Below are positions 60,530-64,000 of a stretch of DNA of 64,000 nucleotides, one piece after another. How positions within the stretch are numbered: position 1 is the stretch's first letter; the number at the start of each line of letters is the position of its first letter. The translations under genes were made by a program, and so were the position numbers. Origin of the DNA: Erythroxylum novogranatense (Eukaryota > Streptophyta > Magnoliopsida > Malpighiales > Erythroxylaceae); assembly GCA_029891385.1 (NCBI GenBank), contig CM057234.1:23298350-23362349 (forward strand), read 5' to 3'. A model generated the notes under the pieces. That model did no database searches. It saw only the letters and a program-made list of their open reading frames with translations, and had not been told where the DNA came from.

Positions 60530-60913
60530 ATGTACAAGAGCATGACAGTGAAAGAAACTGCCCAAGGTCGACTCCAATTTCAACCCAAATACAAAGATTT
60601 CTTGTTGCCTCACAGGTCCATGGATCAATCGCCGTCGCTGGTGATGGAGGATCGGTGCGCCTTTGAGAACTCAGAATCGTCGATGGTGGTGGGGAAGTGG
60701 AAGCAGGAAGGGTTTATGCATAGTCAGGTGCTGAGAATAAAGGAAGAGGACTCGCATCTCGGAGAAGATTTCACTGAGGGATGGAATTATGCGAACAAGG
60801 AGAATGGAAGTTTGGGTAATATTTTGCAGCTCAGGCGAGTAGTGTTCTTTCCGAGGCAGGTGTTGCCTTGCTCGCCTCTCAGAGTGGTGCAACCTCCGCA
60901 ATCATTGAAGTAA
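60530..60913 (+). CDS. Small protein of unknown function, 127 aa
   Basis: I do not recognise this protein. The frame begins MYKSMTVKETAQGRLQFQPK and ends VVQPPQSLK. A TTG-started longer frame from 60440 exists but lacks an ATG. It has no obvious membrane segment or signal peptide. The N-terminal half is mixed and hydrophilic, the middle is acidic (IKEEDSHLGEDFTEGWNY), and the C-terminal end is basic/hydrophobic and Pro-rich (RRVVFFPRQVLPCSPLRVVQ). It looks coding rather than random: it follows a triple G-box and TATA-like run, and codon use is GC-richer than the flanks. It could be one exon of a larger gene. Neighbour RPS9 lies about 1 kb upstream on the same strand and is unrelated in role. 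Confidence 0.55.
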   Translation: MYKSMTVKETAQGRLQFQPKYKDFLLPHRSMDQSPSLVMEDRCAFENSESSMVVGKWKQEGFMHSQVLRIKEEDSHLGEDFTEGWNYANKENGSLGNILQLRRVVFFPRQVLPCSPLRVVQPPQSLK

Positions 60914-63900
60914 TCAAAACTAAAGGTTCGTAAATCGACGCGTTGTACCTTTGGTTCTTTTTGCTTGATGAGACCAAAGACGTCTATTTCTTGACGCTAA
61001 GAGGGACCTTTGAACTCCACTTCTCATTTTTTAATATCTGATTCGTTTTTGTCTTTTTAAAGGATCCGGCATGTTGAAGGCATCGCTTTGTGGAATGCGT
61101 TTCTCTGGGGAGGAGAGAGTTAACATGCCAAGGTGGCTAAGACAAAGAAAATAAGGAGGTGTTGAGGATTAGGTATAGGCATGAAAGCGGTGTAGTGGAA
61201 TGTGCATGTTGCTTGTTTTTTCTTTAGCTTATTAATGGTTTGGTTTCTTACTTAGAAAAGTTAATTAGGACGCACTGCGCAAATTAGGATTAGGTGGAAA
61301 GGAGGCAATAATTAGATGTAAGTGGTTATGTACAGTGAAGGACCTTTGCATTTGGTAGCTGTTCCCGTAAAAAAATCACAATCCTCTTTTAGCCCTTTAT
61401 GTTATGTATGATGAGAAGTCGTAAGGTGTGTGTGGGTAACCGACCGCTTGTTCCTGATATCATGTTTCATGAGGATTCATTCTTTCAATATGGTTATGAA
61501 ATAAGACAAGGGAAATAGATAAATATTTGAGGTTGGGATTAGCTTTGTTACAAACAAATATTTTAATAAATTTTGTTTTGAACCTCTTTTAATGCTATTT
61601 ATTAGTTTATGATGAAATCTAGCGTGAATAATATTTAGAAAAATATTTTATAAGTGATTAAATAATGATTTGTAGTGGTTAATTAAAAATAAAAAATTTT
61701 GTAAGTAAAAGTATACTGAAAAGATTCGAGTATCTTGACCCACAAAGAAAGAGATGTTCTCGGCCGTTATTTTCGATGAGCGGATCACCCAGTTAGAAAA
61801 CTCAAGAAATGGATTGTCCACTTGGGCTTTGATTCTGTACTGTTCGTTATTGGGCTTCAATAAAAGATGCGCACCATTTTCATTAGCCTGGGAAACAAAC
61901 AAGCCTATGGAGTATGTATAAAAGCCTGCATCTGCCCAATGGACTTTAGGCCCGCTAATAAAATTTGTGTCTTCACATATTGCTATCTTTTTTTTTTTCA
62001 CAAACAAATCTCATAGCTTGCTTAGAGTACGAATGTAATGCTCTTTTAAACGTTAATTCAGTTGTTGAGTCCTTAGAATAATATCAATCATAACATCTTC
62101 TCATTAAGTAAAACTAAGAGAGTAGAGTTCACATATGAATCTCTAATTATTGATATCAAGTAAAACCCATAGTACTACATTCTCTAGTATATGCTGGAAT
62201 TGATTATTTATACAACTGTGCTGTTTACATTAATTAATTTTATTCTACACGTAATATTAATAATATATTTAATTTATATGAGTTTCCTTAATCACAATTT
62301 TAATTATTTCAATTATGTTAAATAAATCTGTATTTTTTCTGAAACCCTAGCTAGCCTATATTACTTTTGAAAATTGGGAATTCTTTGTTAATTTCCTTGG
62401 TAGTATTTCCCTCATTTTCTTTCAATAATTGTTAAGTTTTATTTAATTTTTCTAATCTTCTTTTATAGGAGCTGTACATCTTAAAACATGCTTTTGAAGT
62501 CTTCATGGCATGATATTTGTATCATAATTAAGTATTACATTCGAGCACGCTAAAAAGACACAGATAGTGAAATGATTGTAGATCGAATTATAATGCCCAA
62601 GATATTCAAATGACGATAGATGGAACTATAGCATCAGCTCGATGGAGTGTTCTTGTACAATAAATTCTGTTTTATAAGTTGAATGATTTATGATTTATAT
62701 TTTAATTGAATAGTATTAATTCATTATTTATGTTTAACATCATTTTGTCCATTGTATAATTAAACTTGCACCCTCAATGTAAAGGCAGCGTAATAGAAGC
62801 AATGAGTAGTTCTACTTTCACACTAAATGTGGACGACTTTTCTTATTTATTCGGTCCCGGAGGTGGACATGCTATCTCCGCATACGAAACTTAATTACAA
62901 TTAAAAATTAGCATGTCAAAAAGCAAAGCAGCCCCATTTTCATGCTTGCTTTGATCATTAGTAGCTCTTTATCTAAAGAATGATTAGGGAAGAAAGCAAA
63001 AGGCATAGATGGATTATGTGGTTGTATAATTAAGATTACGACTGCTTGAGGTCCACTCACTGGCTAGTTATGGGGAGGATTGCAGAGAGGTCACCCACCA
63101 ATCTCCTGATATTAAGGAAGGATTTTGATTTCCTTTTAAGAAAAGTTTCAATACCCAATCATGATTATCTTACCATTTCAGCGTACAATAAAGCAATGCC
63201 CCATATATACTGTACTTCCATGTGGATGTGGTTATGGTAATTGGTAGGGTTTTTAAATTCTTTGACGTGTTTAATTTGTCTGACGGCAAGGAAATTGTGG
63301 TCATGACAGCAGATTCTAGTGCTTAGATAACACGAAAGCCTACAAAAATTATATAAAAAAAAGGTCCTGTGAGTTTTAATTCAGATGGCATGTACTCTTT
63401 TTTCTCTCATAATTAACTTGATGTGAGTATAACAATAAAGAAATCTAGTCCCATACTACAGAGTTGCATATAATATAACAAGGGAGAATTTCTCCTAATC
63501 AACTTGCAGTAGTAAAGCATAAAGATTATGTGATAAATACGAGTAAGTGGACAAAAAAAGAGACGATGAGTAATTACCCTAAATTGGTTTATGCAGTGTT
63601 CCTACCATATCATCAATAAAGTATGCAAACAATAATTTAACTATATATAAACTGTTGAGATGTGTAGGCCATTACATGTATAGGGATCTACATATCAAGC
63701 TGTATCAAGCAAATGATCATGGTTTAGGTGGAAAATGCAGAGCAGAATCACTTCCCTTCTTGTTTATATCAGTTTATAGCTAGCAAGCGCAGCCAAGAGA
63801 ACACAAACTCCTACTTGTGGTCCATAACTTTTTGATCATGACTTAGACTCTCAACACCTTTTTGTGGTCCATGTCTATGGTTTCTGCGACCTCCATTGAT

Positions 63901-64000
63901 ACCCCTGGGTTTGGATTTGGCCCTCATTTAGTGACTAATTAAGTTGGTTTCTCTATAAGTTCTTCATGTTACCAATGTCTTTCATTGTTATTTTAATATG
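60914..64000. other. Intergenic, no gene recognised
   Basis: 60914 to about 61450 probably includes the 3' flank of the small gene. A 119-codon frame on - (61648-62007) has no family match that I know; it lies in sequence with TGGGCT words at 61823 and 61851, which resemble site II promoter elements. The rest is AT-rich with small frames of no clear meaning. I see no tRNA or transposon ends. Confidence 0.5.

Noticed and set aside
61648..62007. 119-codon frame on - with site II-like words nearby
   Set aside because: No recognisable domain, AT-rich C-terminal end, and only two TGGGCT words. Not enough to call a gene.

Overview
This is nuclear DNA from a flowering plant, most likely a eudicot. 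The evidence is a multi-exon THADA-family gene, a plant-type cytosolic ribosomal protein S9 gene (telo-box and TATA box, three exons with GT/AG introns), AT-rich intergenic DNA, and nested plant LTR retrotransposons primed by initiator tRNA-Met. I see no bacterial or viral genes. The species cannot be named from sequence alone.

Layout. 1-32.3 kb is a pile of nested, mostly dead retroelements. An Athila-like Ty3/gypsy element on + is split by a complete non-coding element on - (9-8713, here called element 1). Its tail runs into a second non-coding element with 3.8-kb LTRs (11046-19111, element 2), whose right LTR is cut off at a junction with a broken Ty1/copia element (19112-24986). That abuts a strongly decayed chromovirus on - (24987 to about 32330), which carries a solo LTR of the element 1 family (28528-31447). 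34.3-42.9 kb (-) is a four-exon THADA/Trm732-like gene, apparently intact, 2,199 codons. 43.5-56.1 kb is an AT-rich repeat array split by a hAT transposon (43876-54147). The hAT itself carries two solo LTRs; without them it is about 3.9 kb. 57.8-59.6 kb (+) is the RPS9 gene. 60.2-60.9 kb (+) is a small unrecognised 127-codon ORF behind three G-boxes. The rest, to 64 kb, is intergenic.

The two conserved genes are housekeeping genes: one linked to tRNA 2'-O-methylation and one part of the small ribosomal subunit. They share no operon-like relation and are separated by the hAT and the AT-rich array.

The most unusual material is inside the LTRs. Several LTR families (element 1 and relatives, element 2, a third solo LTR, and the Athila LTR) each hold a cluster of short palindromes with family-specific sequence (CGTCGCGACG; CTCGCACTC/GAGTGCGAG; CCGTTTAACGG), spaced about 20-25 nt or multiples of that. 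In both elements with paired LTRs, this cluster is much more diverged between the two LTRs of one copy than the flanking LTR. Three LTR families also share a compensated hairpin (TGAG-loop-CTCA). Elements 1 and 2 keep a vestigial pol C-terminal peptide overlapping their polypurine tract, which points to a chromovirus ancestor. All boundaries, differences and exon joins were read by eye; no alignment or search was run.
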